A DNA stretch of 19,479 nucleotides, from assembly GCF_030230605.1 (NCBI RefSeq), contig NZ_JASPDO010000033.1, positions 1 to 19,479 on the forward strand. Reading direction: 5' to 3'. Position 1 is the stretch's first letter, and every line of letters starts with the position of its first letter. The DNA is from Brevibacterium sp. UMB1308A (GTDB lineage Bacteria; Actinomycetota; Actinomycetes; Actinomycetales; Brevibacteriaceae). A program made the translations under genes and the position numbers. Shown here piece by piece: positions 7,477 to 16,800 of the stretch. The notes below the pieces were generated by a model, which saw only the letters and a list, made by a program, of their open reading frames with translations, had not been told where the DNA came from and ran no database searches.

Positions 7477-9387
7477 TTAGCGCTCTTCACTGCGTGGGGC
7501 GCTGGAACCAGGGGCCACCTCGGCCAGTTCAGGGAACGCCGCCTGCTCACTACCTGGAGCTACCAGACTGTCGTTAGGCACGGGCTTCTGCTTGGCCGCC
7601 AACGCGATAACGGTGGCGATACCAGCCAGGCAGATAACGAACGTGATCGTTCCCAGGTTGAAGCCAATACCCCACACCCACATGTAGGCGACCGAACCAG
7701 CCAGCAGTGAGTACACGGCCATGGGAATGATGGTCTTGCGGATGATGTGGCCTTCTTTTCCAAGGAGTCCAACAGTTGCGGCCGCTGCGACAACGTTGTG
7801 AACGGACACCATGTTTCCTGCGGCACCACCAACAGCCTGGACGGCGACAACAGTTTCAGGGCTGGGAGCGCCGATGCCTGCACCGGTTGCGAACTGGAAC
7901 TGCGAGAACATGTTGTTCGAAACGGTGTTAGACCCAGCGACGAATGCACCTAGAGCACCAATGAACGGTGCGAGCAGTGGCCAGTTTGGACCCATTGCGT
8001 TTGCCGCTGCAGTCGCGAGTGTCACCGGCATGGAGTCAAGACCCGAGTCGTTGAAAGCTGGACCAGAGTTGATGAACACGCGGACCATGGGCAGTGAGCA
8101 CAAGAGCGCAAAAGCAGCTCCGGCGATCTGGCCACCGGCAATCTTCCACGACTCTGCAATCTGCTTAGCAGACATACGGTGAAGCGCGTAGGTCATGAGG
8201 CACACGACCAGGAAGATAGCGCCAGGGGAGTAGAGCAGGTCCATCTTCTGGGAAAGCCCCTCTTGGCCCAGAATGTCCTTCACAGTCAGAACTGCGTCTT
8301 GGGCCAGGAACTTCTTAATAGCAGGGACGTTGCGGGTGAGCAACAACAGGGCGACCACCAGAAGGTACGGCAACCACGCCTGGAACAGAGGCATGCGCTT
8401 CTTAATGTTCGCAGCTTCAGTCTGTGGACGCATGGTGCCCATCCACTGCTGTGGCCAGGCGGCGCGGTTGGCGAAGTCCCACGTGTCGCGTGGAGCGAGG
8501 AAACCTGCCTTAGCAGCTGGCACCACAATAGCCAGACCAATGAGACCACCAATGAGCGATGGGAATTCTGGTCCCATGAACGTGGCAACTGCAAGGTAGG
8601 GAAGGATGAACGCAAACGCGGCGAAGATTGCGAAAGGAGCTACCTTCAGTCCGGCTGCGAAGCTCTTGTTCTCACCGAAGAATCCGGTCATGAAGCATGC
8701 CAAGAGAAGTGGGATGAAGATACCGCACACACCGTGAATGAGAGCAACCTGGGTGGCGGTGTGGGAAACGAACATGTCTTGGGCAACGGTAACGTTGTCA
8801 AGGGGGATACCCAGTTCGGTGAGGCGTTCTTTCAGACCGTTCGTGGCCTCAATTCCGGAGTCGAAAATACCTTTACCGATACCGGTGATCATAGGTGTTC
8901 CCACGGCACCGAAGCTCACAGGCGTGGACTGGATGAGCAGGCCTGCTAGAACGGCGGCCATTGCGGGGAAGCCCAGGGCAAGCATGAGCGGTGCGACAAC
9001 GGCAGCTGGGGTTCCGAACCCAGCAGCTCCTTCGATGAAGCTACCGAAGAGCCATGCGACGATCACCACTTGCACGCGACGGTCAGGTGACACAGCGATG
9101 AAGCCAGCGCGGATCGTGTCAATTGCGCCTGACTTGGTGATGGTGGCCAGGAGGAGGAGTGCACCGAAAACGATCCACAAAAGACCAATGGCAACCAGAA
9201 TTCCTTGGATGACCGAAGCCATAATGGTCGTCCCGGAGATCCCCCATGCGAAGAACGCAACGGCGGCGGAGGCGACAAGCCCAACGGGCATCGCGATGAC
9301 TGCGGGAAGACGGAACCCTAAGAGCAGGGTTCCTGCGATCACAATGGGAAGGATCGCCAGTAAGGCTTGTACGCCGAGACTGTCCAT
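7477..9387 (-). CDS. LctP-family lactate/glycolate permease
   Basis: This 636-aa protein has about 13-14 hydrophobic segments. It carries the LctP hallmark [15 protein letters not shown] in the N-terminal third and a second conserved stretch, [19 protein letters not shown], in the C-terminal half. Family members (LldP, GlcA) are proton symporters for L-lactate, D-lactate and glycolate. A polar tail of about 40 residues rich in Pro, Glu and Ala makes it longer than the E. coli forms of about 550 aa. Its position opposite glcD-glcG-aceB favours glycolate as the substrate, but lactate cannot be excluded. It is the first gene of an operon with iclR. A GAAAG Shine-Dalgarno-like sequence precedes the ATG, and a CRP/GlxR-like palindrome lies 28-43 bp upstream. 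Confidence 0.93.
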   Translation of the reverse strand: MDSLGVQALLAILPIVIAGTLLLGFRLPAVIAMPVGLVASAAVAFFAWGISGTTIMASVIQGILVAIGLLWIVFGALLLLATITKSGAIDTIRAGFIAVSPDRRVQVVIVAWLFGSFIEGAAGFGTPAAVVAPLMLALGFPAMAAVLAGLLIQSTPVSFGAVGTPMITGIGKGIFDSGIEATNGLKERLTELGIPLDNVTVAQDMFVSHTATQVALIHGVCGIFIPLLLACFMTGFFGENKSFAAGLKVAPFAIFAAFAFILPYLAVATFMGPEFPSLIGGLIGLAIVVPAAKAGFLAPRDTWDFANRAAWPQQWMGTMRPQTEAANIKKRMPLFQAWLPYLLVVALLLLTRNVPAIKKFLAQDAVLTVKDILGQEGLSQKMDLLYSPGAIFLVVCLMTYALHRMSAKQIAESWKIAGGQIAGAAFALLCSLPMVRVFINSGPAFNDSGLDSMPVTLATAAANAMGPNWPLLAPFIGALGAFVAGSNTVSNNMFSQFQFATGAGIGAPSPETVVAVQAVGGAAGNMVSVHNVVAAAATVGLLGKEGHIIRKTIIPMAVYSLLAGSVAYMWVWGIGFNLGTITFVICLAGIATVIALAAKQKPVPNDSLVAPGSEQAAFPELAEVAPGSSAPRSEER

Positions 9388-9414
9388 GCCAACAACTTTC
9401 TGTGAGTTACGTTA

Positions 9415-9430
9415 CGTGATTTGATTCACA
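9415..9430. promoter_or_regulatory. CRP/GlxR-like operator
   Basis: CGTGA-TTTGAT-TCACA differs from the TGTGA-N6-TCACA consensus at one base. Actinobacterial CRP-type regulators (GlxR/Crp) use this consensus and commonly control glyoxylate, acetate and lactate genes. It is 28-43 bp upstream of the permease ATG, close enough to the expected promoter to affect it directly. Confidence 0.5.
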
Positions 9431-9630
9431 TAAGTGTGCCATAGAACTGAGCCGTGTGAAGCCACTTTTCATGAAAAATGTTCGCGTGGTGAAAGTTAGT
9501 TTTCGTATTGCGTAGGTGTGTTGGGGTGGGGTGCCCCCGAGGTTGCCGCCTTTAGTTTCGCTATGTGAAATTTGCGTTCTGCATGACAAAATAGCAGTAA
9601 TATGGTTCACTTTTAATAGAGCTCATATTG

Positions 9631-9651
9631 ACGAACCCTGCTGGGGTTCGT
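9631..9651. promoter_or_regulatory. Perfect 8-bp inverted repeat upstream of glcD (candidate IclR operator)
   Basis: ACGAACCC-TGCTG-GGGTTCGT is an exact inverted repeat with a 5-bp spacer, 31 bp before the glcD start. It overlaps a TTGACG -35-like hexamer (9628-9633). It could be the binding site of the adjacent IclR regulator. If transcription starts further upstream, it would instead be a leader hairpin. Confidence 0.45.
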
Positions 9652-9682
9652 GGTGATACAACGACGGATGGAAGGTTGTCGC

Positions 9683-11047
9683 ATGCTGGATGAACTTGCT
9701 CAGCAGTTGCCTGCTGGGGTTCTCATTACGAACCCAGACACCATGGAAGCGTACCGGCGTGACCGGGCGAATGACCCCAATGCGGGAATGCCTGTAGCTG
9801 TAGTGCGTGCAACTGAAGTCGAGCATGTCCAAACGGCCATCAAGTTCGCGGCAAAGCACAACATCCCGGTAGTTCCTCGTGGTGCTGGCTCAGGTCTTTC
9901 AGGTGGCTCAACTGCTGTTGACGGGTGCATCGTTATCAGTGTTGACAAGATGAACAACATCGACATTGACCCTGTGACGCGTACCGCTGTTGTGCAACCT
10001 GGTGCCATCAACAACGAAGTCAAAGTCGCAGCGGCCGAACACGGGCTGTGGTACCCGCCAGACCCTGCGAGCTTCCAGTTCTGTTCGATCGGCGGAAACA
10101 TCGCGACAAACGCCGGTGGTCTCTGTTGTGTGAAATACGGCGTGACAACGGACTACGTGCTGGGCCTTGAAGTTGTTTTGCCAGACGGCAGGCTAGTCAA
10201 ACTGGGTGGGCCACGCTTGAAGGACGTTGCGGGTCTGTCGCTCACCAAACTGTTTGTGGGCTCGGAAGGCACCTTGGGCATCATCGTGTCCATAACCTTG
10301 CGACTCATCCCAGCGCAGCGCCAACCCACCACACTGGTGGCTACGTTCCCCACGTTGGAGGGAACCATGAACGCGGTGCTAGAAATTACCCGCAAGATGC
10401 GCCCGTCCATGTTGGAGTTCATGGACGACGTGTGTATCAACGCAGTGGAAGACCAGATGAAGATGGGGCTGGACCGCAGTGTGAAGGCCATGTTGGTGGT
10501 GCAGTCAGACGAGCCGGCTCAGCACGCCACGGAAGAAATCCAGATGGTCGAAGAAATCTGTAACCGCAATGGTGCTTCCGAGTGCTACTACACAGCGGAC
10601 CCTGACGAAGGGGAGATGTTTGCGGCGGCTCGCAGGGCCGCAATCCCGGCGGTTGAAATGACCGGAACGATCTTGCTTGAAGACGTGGGAGTTCCGATTC
10701 CACGCTTAGGGGACCTGGTCGTGGGAATTGAGGAAATCTCGAAGAGCCGTGACGTCACAGTGGCTGTGATGGCACACGCGGGTGACGGAAACACCCACCC
10801 GCTCGTAGTTTTTGATCCAACCGATAAGGATCAAGAGGAACGCGCTCACATCGCGTACGGCGAAATCATGGATCTGGCTATGCGGCTGGGTGGAACGATT
10901 ACCGGTGAACACGGGGTCGGGAAACTCAAGCAGCCGTGGCTCACCCACTACTTGGGTGACGACGTGCTGGATCTCAACCACCGAATCAAGAAAGCGATCG
11001 ACCCGCAAGGAATCATGAACCCCGGTTCGTGCTTTGTGATGGGTTAA
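9683..11047 (+). CDS. glcD: FAD-linked glycolate oxidase, GlcD-like
   Basis: This is a 454-aa flavoprotein of the VAO/PCMH family that should oxidise a 2-hydroxy acid, here most likely glycolate to glyoxylate. The FAD-binding half has PRGAGSGLSGGS (about 64-76) and GGNIATNAGG. The C-terminal FAD-oxidase domain has HAGDGNTHPL (His365, His372) and GEHGVGKLK (about 407-415). There is no Cys-rich iron-sulfur region. The frame is open from 9650, but I chose ATG 9683 because GGAAGG (9670-9675) lies 7 nt upstream, and the extra residues before it look untypical. E. coli-type glcE and glcF partners are absent, so its electron acceptor is unknown. D-lactate dehydrogenase activity is the main alternative. 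Confidence 0.88.
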   Translation: MLDELAQQLPAGVLITNPDTMEAYRRDRANDPNAGMPVAVVRATEVEHVQTAIKFAAKHNIPVVPRGAGSGLSGGSTAVDGCIVISVDKMNNIDIDPVTRTAVVQPGAINNEVKVAAAEHGLWYPPDPASFQFCSIGGNIATNAGGLCCVKYGVTTDYVLGLEVVLPDGRLVKLGGPRLKDVAGLSLTKLFVGSEGTLGIIVSITLRLIPAQRQPTTLVATFPTLEGTMNAVLEITRKMRPSMLEFMDDVCINAVEDQMKMGLDRSVKAMLVVQSDEPAQHATEEIQMVEEICNRNGASECYYTADPDEGEMFAAARRAAIPAVEMTGTILLEDVGVPIPRLGDLVVGIEEISKSRDVTVAVMAHAGDGNTHPLVVFDPTDKDQEERAHIAYGEIMDLAMRLGGTITGEHGVGKLKQPWLTHYLGDDVLDLNHRIKKAIDPQGIMNPGSCFVMG

Positions 11048-11095
11048 CGGCCAGCCGGAAACCACCTCGGCGATTTACTTACGAAAGGCGCGAAC

Positions 11096-11515
11096 ATGAG
11101 TGCTTACACAACTGTCAATGTCGTGACATATGAAACGGCTGCGCGAGCCGTCGCGCTGACGCTGGAAGAAGGCGAAAAGCTGGGTCTGAAACTGTGCGCG
11201 ACTGTAGTTGACCCGTCCTTGGGGCTGGTCGCGTACGGGCGTGCTGACGGGATGACCCCACACAGCGTCGAAACGTCGAAGAGGAAGGCACAAACTGCCG
11301 CCTCAACACGCAAACCCAGTGCGGCGATCCTGCCGGAGCTGGCAACCAAATTGGAGCTCGGATCGGGTGGGATTCTCACGTCGATCGCGGGTGGTGTGCC
11401 GTTGTCTTTCGACGGCGTGCACGTAGGTGGACTTGGAGTGGCAGGCGGTAAACCGGCCGAAGACGCCCAGGTCGCCCAAGCAGTCCTCGCCCGTCTGGGC
11501 GCTGACAGTCAATAA
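11096..11515 (+). CDS. GlcG/HbpS-like (DUF336) protein
   Basis: This 139-aa protein of the GlcG/HbpS/PduO-C superfamily contains the conserved VVDPSLGLVAYGRADGM strand-turn and SKRKAQTAA. The Gly-rich GGILTSIAGGVPL and GVHVGGLGVAGGKPAEDAQVA follow. Members bind haem or cobalamin-like cofactors or act as small accessory proteins. glcG is a standard partner in glycolate operons, but its biochemical role there is unclear. AAAGG lies 7 nt before the ATG. It sits between glcD (48 nt) and malate synthase (74 nt), so it is probably cotranscribed with both. No signal peptide is seen, so the protein is probably cytoplasmic. Confidence 0.85.
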   Translation: MSAYTTVNVVTYETAARAVALTLEEGEKLGLKLCATVVDPSLGLVAYGRADGMTPHSVETSKRKAQTAASTRKPSAAILPELATKLELGSGGILTSIAGGVPLSFDGVHVGGLGVAGGKPAEDAQVAQAVLARLGADSQ

Positions 11516-11589
11516 TCCAGTCAACTATCCGCTGAAACACAACCGTCAAAAGCCATTGATCCAAAGATCATTTAACTGAAGGGAAACCC

Positions 11590-13185
11590 ATGGCAACGAA
11601 GCTTGATCTTCCACAGGGAATGGAATTTACCGCCGAGGTCGCAGATGAGCACCTGAAGGTCCTCACCACAGATGCGTTGGAGTTGATCGCTGATCTGCAC
11701 CGCAAGTTTGAGTCCGAGCGCCAGGCTCGGTTGGCTGCGCGTAAAGAGGTGCAGAAGTTCCTCGATGAGGGTGGCGAGCTGGACTTCTTGGAAGAGACCG
11801 CGCACATCCGCGAGGACGCTGAGTGGCAGGTTGCTGCTCCTGCTCCTGGTTTGGAAGACCGCCGGGTTGAGGTCACTGGTCCTACGTACCGCAAGATGAC
11901 GATTAACGCGTTGAACTCCGGTGCGAAGGCATGGCTGGCTGACCAGGAAGACGCGAACACTCCGGCGTGGGAATCGGTGCTGGGCGGGCAGGTGAACCTG
12001 CTGGACGCGATCAACCGTGAGATCGACTTTGTGGCAGAAGAAACGGGCAAGGAATACAAGCTGCGCCCGGATGAGGAACTGCCTACGATCATTGTGCGTC
12101 CACGTGGTTGGCACATGACTGAAAAGCACATTCTGGTCGATGGCGAACCGGTTTCGGGTTCGCTGGTGGACTTCGCGCTGTACTTTGCAACCGCTGGGCG
12201 TAGGCAGATTGAAAAGGGTCTGGGGCCATACTTCTACCTGCCAAAGATGGAGTCGTACCTGGAAGCACGCCTGTGGAACGACGTGTTTGTGTACGCGCAG
12301 AACAAGCTGGGTGTTGCTCAGGGAACGATCCGTGCGACCTGCCTGATTGAAACGTACCCGGCTGCGTTCCAGATGGAAGAGATCCTGTATGAACTGCGTG
12401 AGCACTCGTCAGGACTCAATGCGGGACGGTGGGACTACATTTTCTCGGTCATCAAGACTCACCGGAACAAGGGTGAGGACTTTGTGACCCCTGACCGTGC
12501 GGCCGTGACCATGACGGTGCCGTTCATGCGTGCGTACACCGAACTGTTGGTGCGCACATGCCACAAGCGTGGGGCACACGCGATTGGTGGTATGTCAGCG
12601 TTCATCCCGTCGAAGGACGAGGCTGCGAACAAGAAAGCCTACGAGCAGGTCACCAACGACAAGACCCGTGAAGCCAACGACGGGTTTGACGGTTCGTGGG
12701 TTGCTCACCCTGGAATGGTGGACACGTGTAAGGACGCGTTTACCAAGGTGCTAGGGGACAAGCCTAACCAGATCGATAAGAAGCGTGAAGACGTCAACGT
12801 GACAGCAGCCGACCTGTTGGCTGTTAAGGACACACCTGGCGACATTACGGATGCTGGTCTGCGCGCCAACATCTCAGTTGGAATCCAGTACGTGCAGTCG
12901 TGGCTCAACGGAAACGGTGCAGCAGCGATCAACGGGCTCATGGAAGACGCCGCGACCGCCGAAATTTCGCGTACCCAGGTGTGGCAGTGGATCCAGGCAG
13001 GTTCGACCGTGTCTGACACCGGCGAGGTTGTGACCAAGGAACTGGTGCGCTCGCTGGTGGGCGAGGAAGTGGCGAAGTTGCCTGCTGGCGACTGGGAAGC
13101 CGCGACCAAGCTGTTCGTGGACATGGCCACCGATGACACCTACCACGACTTCCTCACCCTCCCTGCATACGAACTTCTGCCGTAA
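11590..13185 (+). CDS. aceB: Malate synthase A
   Basis: This enzyme condenses glyoxylate with acetyl-CoA to malate. It is a 531-aa protein of the malate synthase A type. RPRGWH (170-175) holds the catalytic Arg. The family signature GLNAGRWDYIF is at about 276-286. LMEDAATAEIS places the catalytic Asp at 453, matching Asp447 of E. coli AceB. The start is ATG 11590 with GAAGGGA 5 nt upstream. Isocitrate lyase is not in the window, and placement after glcD-glcG suggests the glyoxylate comes from glycolate. The plus strand here is clearly GC-rich (38 of 60 at 12481-12540), in contrast to the helicase gene downstream. The strong hairpin at 13251-13286 ends the operon. Confidence 0.97.
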   Translation: MATKLDLPQGMEFTAEVADEHLKVLTTDALELIADLHRKFESERQARLAARKEVQKFLDEGGELDFLEETAHIREDAEWQVAAPAPGLEDRRVEVTGPTYRKMTINALNSGAKAWLADQEDANTPAWESVLGGQVNLLDAINREIDFVAEETGKEYKLRPDEELPTIIVRPRGWHMTEKHILVDGEPVSGSLVDFALYFATAGRRQIEKGLGPYFYLPKMESYLEARLWNDVFVYAQNKLGVAQGTIRATCLIETYPAAFQMEEILYELREHSSGLNAGRWDYIFSVIKTHRNKGEDFVTPDRAAVTMTVPFMRAYTELLVRTCHKRGAHAIGGMSAFIPSKDEAANKKAYEQVTNDKTREANDGFDGSWVAHPGMVDTCKDAFTKVLGDKPNQIDKKREDVNVTAADLLAVKDTPGDITDAGLRANISVGIQYVQSWLNGNGAAAINGLMEDAATAEISRTQVWQWIQAGSTVSDTGEVVTKELVRSLVGEEVAKLPAGDWEAATKLFVDMATDDTYHDFLTLPAYELLP

Positions 13186-13250
13186 GGCACGGTTGTCGCT
13201 GTAGGCGGCAGGGGAGTCGCTCCCGTTGGAGCGGCCCGGGGTTGTAAGAG

Positions 13251-13286
13251 AGCGGGCTCCGTGACATGTGTCGCGGGGCCCGCTTT
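13251..13286 (+). terminator. Intrinsic-type terminator after malate synthase
   Basis: AGCGGGCTCC (13251-13260) pairs with GGGGCCCGCT (13275-13284) over 10 bp with one U-G wobble. Inner GACA/TGTC pairing extends the stem, and a short TTT follows. A smaller perfect hairpin (GGGAG/CTCCC, 13212-13224) precedes it. The 211-bp gap between malate synthase and the NUDIX gene holds these hairpins and the NUDIX promoter, with no gene. Confidence 0.75.
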
Positions 13287-13384
13287 CATGCGCGGCGCTG
13301 TCATGCCGGGCTTCGGGGTGGGTTGGGTAGGTTACCCCGCCGAGGTCGTTCCGGGCTTTGCTTAGCTGTGTCAGTGCCTGCGGT

Positions 13385-13396
13385 TAGAGTACACAC
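13385..13396 (+). promoter_or_regulatory. TAGAGT -10 box giving probable leaderless NUDIX mRNA
   Basis: TAGAGT (13385-13390) ends 6 nt before the ATG at 13397, so the transcript should begin at or beside the start codon. No Shine-Dalgarno sequence is present. Together with the terminator just upstream, it marks the NUDIX-helicase pair as its own transcription unit. Confidence 0.6.
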
Positions 13397-13804
13397 ATGA
13401 GCACAATTCAAGTGGTGGGCGCTATTTTTACCGACGGTACTAAAGTTCTGGCTTTTCGACGCAAAGCCGGGAAATCGGCCGCCGGTAAATGGGAATTCCC
13501 AGGTGGGAAAGTTGAACCTCACGAGTCACCAGAAGATGCCCTGGCCCGAGAACTCGAAGAAGAGCTTGGGCTCACAGACGTCACCGTCGGCGAATGCCTT
13601 GACCGTTCAACCACGCCCGTGGGAGACATTTCTATTGATCTTGCTTGCTATGAGGTAGACACCCACATTTTTCCAACTACGAGCAGTGATCACGACATGA
13701 TTCAGTGGGTCGAGCGTGAATCACTTTCCTCGCTCGACTGGGCAGAGCCTGACCTGCCTTCTGTGCACAAACTTATGAACACGACGGGTGGTTTTCATGG
13801 GTAA
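13397..13804 (+). CDS. NUDIX hydrolase, MutT-like
   Basis: This 135-aa protein has a complete Nudix box GX5EX7REUXEEXGU: Gly37, Glu43, Arg51-Glu52-Leu53, Glu55-Glu56, Gly58-Leu59. It is preceded by AAGKWEFPGG, typical of MutT/CTP pyrophosphohydrolase-like enzymes. It should hydrolyse a nucleoside diphosphate-linked substrate (oxidised dNTPs, CTP analogues or similar), but the true substrate cannot be predicted. The start ATG is placed directly after a -10 box. Its 3' end overlaps the helicase ORF by 8 nt, so the two are translationally coupled. That arrangement suggests a joint role rather than general nucleotide sanitation. Confidence 0.92.
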   Translation: MSTIQVVGAIFTDGTKVLAFRRKAGKSAAGKWEFPGGKVEPHESPEDALARELEEELGLTDVTVGECLDRSTTPVGDISIDLACYEVDTHIFPTTSSDHDMIQWVERESLSSLDWAEPDLPSVHKLMNTTGGFHG

Positions 13805-16800
13805 TGAGCAATTCGACGTTGTCGGACTGCGTGAGCAGCTTCTGACCGTTCAGCAAATGGCATATGTGAATTCCAAAGCGGGAGACGGGGTGCTGAAATA
13901 TCGGCATTCAAAGGTTCCACACGTCGATAGTGCTACCGCGGTGTCACGCTATGTAGCTCAACAGGTTCATGCCCATCTTTCTGCTCTTAAAGAAGACGAG
14001 CTTGTTGATGAAGCAAACCGGATTCTGAACCTCCTATCAGAGCCTGCACACACTGAACCGCTTGAAGCAGGGCCACAACAACTGCTTTCCGTCTACCCCA
14101 CATACATGAAAGAGCCACCACCCGCACCCACAACGCCCTTATCTGATCTCGCGCTATTGACGAATGCGAAAGGCGACCCGCAGATTGGTTCGGAAGTTCG
14201 TCGTGAACTTGCAAGCGCTGACCGGGTGGATCTCATTTGCTCGTTCGTAAAGTGGAGCGGCATCCGCGTTCTAGAGAGTGAGTTGAAAGACCTGAAACTG
14301 CGCGGAGTGCCGTTTCGAGTCATAACGACCTCGTATATGGGGGTAACCGAGCCCAAAGCCCTTGACTTCTTGATCAACCAGTGTGGCGCCCAGGTTCGAG
14401 TCAATTACGACTCAAGCACTACACGTCTACACGCGAAGGCGTGGATGTTTTTCAGAAACACCGGTTTCGACACCGGGTACGTCGGAAGCTCTAACCTAAG
14501 CAAAGCTGCTCAACTCGAAGGTCTGGAATGGAACGTTCGCGTATCACGGAACCAAGCGGGTAGCGTTCTAGGAAAATTTGAAGCAACCTTCGACACATAC
14601 TGGGAGTCACCGCACTTCGAGGAGTATGTACCCGAACGCGATCGCGAAAAGCTCGAACAGGCTCTTGAGAATAGCTCGCTGAATCGTTCTACGGTCAACA
14701 CAAGGTTCTTTGACATCACCCCGCACCCGCATCAACTGGGAATTCTGCAAGACCTCCACGCCGAACGCGTCACGAACGATCGCCACCGCAACCTCGTTGT
14801 GGCTGCAACAGGTACGGGCAAAACTGTTGTGGCCGCGCTTGATTACCGAACTCTGGCGGGGGCAAGCGAGCCGCGGTTACTGTTCGTTGCACACCGTGAA
14901 GAGATACTGCGCCAGGCTATGGCGACGTATCGGGCAGTACTGAAATCAACCGATTTTGGCGAGCTTTTCGTAGGCGGTGAAACCCCGAGAAGAGGTGACC
15001 ACGTATTCGCGTCGGTCCAATCTCTCAGCAGGAGTTTTAACAACTGGCCGGCAGACCATTTCGACATTGTTGTCATCGATGAATTCCACCACGGTGCCGC
15101 GCCTACCTACCGAAAGATCTTCGACTACTTCAAGCCAAAGGAGCTCCTGGCTCTAACCGCAACACCAGAACGCGCAGACGGAATCAACATTGCGCAAGAG
15201 TTTTTCGGCGGCCGCTACGCCAGTGAGATTCGGTTGTGGGACGCACTTGAAGCTCAGCTTTTGGTCCCGTTCCACTATTTCGGCGTCAACGATGGCACTG
15301 ACCTGTCTCGGATCCGTTTCGTTCGTGGTGACTACGATGTTCGTCAACTCGAAAACGTGTACACATCGAACGATTCACGCGTGCGAATCATTCTCAAGGA
15401 GCTCGAGGATAAGGTCGAAAACTCTGCGAAGATGAAAGCTATTGGGTTCTGTGTCTCAGTGGAACACGCACAATTCATGTCACAGCGTTTTAACGCGGCC
15501 GGACTGAAATCAGCCTGGGTGGCAACGGGCATCTCACGAGAAGAACGAGCTCGTGCTATTGCCGACTTGAACGCAGGGCGTATCAACTGCATTTTCACTG
15601 TAGACATGTTCAACGAAGGCGTGGACATTCCCTCGGTCGACACGCTCCTCATGCTTCGACCAACGCAGTCAGCGACGGTCTTCCTGCAGCAGTTAGGTCG
15701 CGGTCTGAGACACGCAGTCGGTAAGTCTGTTCTCACAGTCCTGGACTTCGTAGGTCTTCAGAATAAAGAGTTCCGGTTCGACACCAAGCTCAGAGCCATG
15801 ACGGGGCTGACTCGCAAACGCCTCCTCAACGCTGTCGAGGAAGGCTTTCCGTTCCTACCGCCAGGTACACAGATTGTTTTCGACCGAGTAGTCCAAAAGG
15901 CGGTGCTTGAAAATGTGAAACAGCAGATTGGCCGTACCGTTCCACAGCTACTCGCAGAAATACAAGAAATTGCCGGAGACCGTAGCCCTCTCGAACTCAC
16001 TATGCGTGAGTACATGGACTCTTCAATGCGCCCTCTATCTGCAATTTATGGTGGACGAGCCAGTCGCAGCTATAAAACAATCAAAAGCTCTCCTAGCTGG
16101 CTCCAACTGCAACGTTGGGCCGCAGGCGACACAACAAACGTCGCAAACAGCCCAGCAGTCATGCGTGCACAAGTTTTGACCCATGTCGACGACCCTGAAC
16201 GGATGTCGGCTTACCTTTCAATCGCTGACCCTCGCGGGGGAGTTCCGGATCAGAACGACCCGTACTTGTGGATGCTGTACTACTCCTTGTGGCCGTCTGG
16301 CCGTCCAGGAGGAATTGACGAGGGCATCCGGCTTATTCGCGAAAAGGGGGAGCTGTACACAGAGCTTCAGCAACTGTTTGACGTGCTCCGAAACGAAACT
16401 CGGGTCGTGCCTGAGCAACTGTCTGGACAAGCGGGATCCACAGTTCTCAAATCGCACGCAAAGTACAAGCGTGAGGAAATCTTGGCAGCAATGGGCATGG
16501 GGTGGAAACGAAAGCAAACTCCCGGATCATTCGTCGAAGGTGTGGCTTGGATGCAAGAACACCAGACAGAAGCGTTGTTCGTCACGTTAAATAAATCGTC
16601 CGACCATTTTTCACCGGAGACCATGTACAAGGATTATGCGCTCAATGACAGTATGTTCCACTGGGAGTCTCAGAACCGCACAAGTGTAGAAAGCAACGCC
16701 GGACAGCGATACGTCAATCAAAGGTCGAACGGAGTGAGCATCGTCCTCTTTGTGAGGGAAACAAAAGACTCAGAAAACGGAACTCAAGCGTTTACCTGTG

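Larger units (their letters stand above)
9388..9682. promoter_or_regulatory. Divergent control region of the permease and glycolate oxidase genes
   Basis: This 295-bp non-coding stretch separates two divergent transcripts and must hold both promoters. It contains a CRP/GlxR-like palindrome near the permease end and an 8-bp inverted repeat near the oxidase end. It also holds a TAATAT -10-like box (9598-9603) facing glcD and a G-rich/C-rich pairing segment (9523-9537). I see no convincing gene here. Confidence 0.6.

Noticed and set aside
9471..9515. 14-codon plus-strand mini-frame (MKNVRVVKVSFRIA) as a possible leader peptide
   Set aside because: No Shine-Dalgarno sequence, no run of regulatory codons and no attenuator partner could be shown.
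9407..9610. 67-codon minus-strand frame in the divergent control region
   Set aside because: No ribosome site or family resemblance. It covers the CRP-like site and expected promoters, so regulatory DNA is the better explanation.
11559..11572. TGATC-CAAA-GATCA small inverted repeat before malate synthase
   Set aside because: Only 5 bp per arm in an intra-operon gap; likely chance, with no T-run or promoter context.
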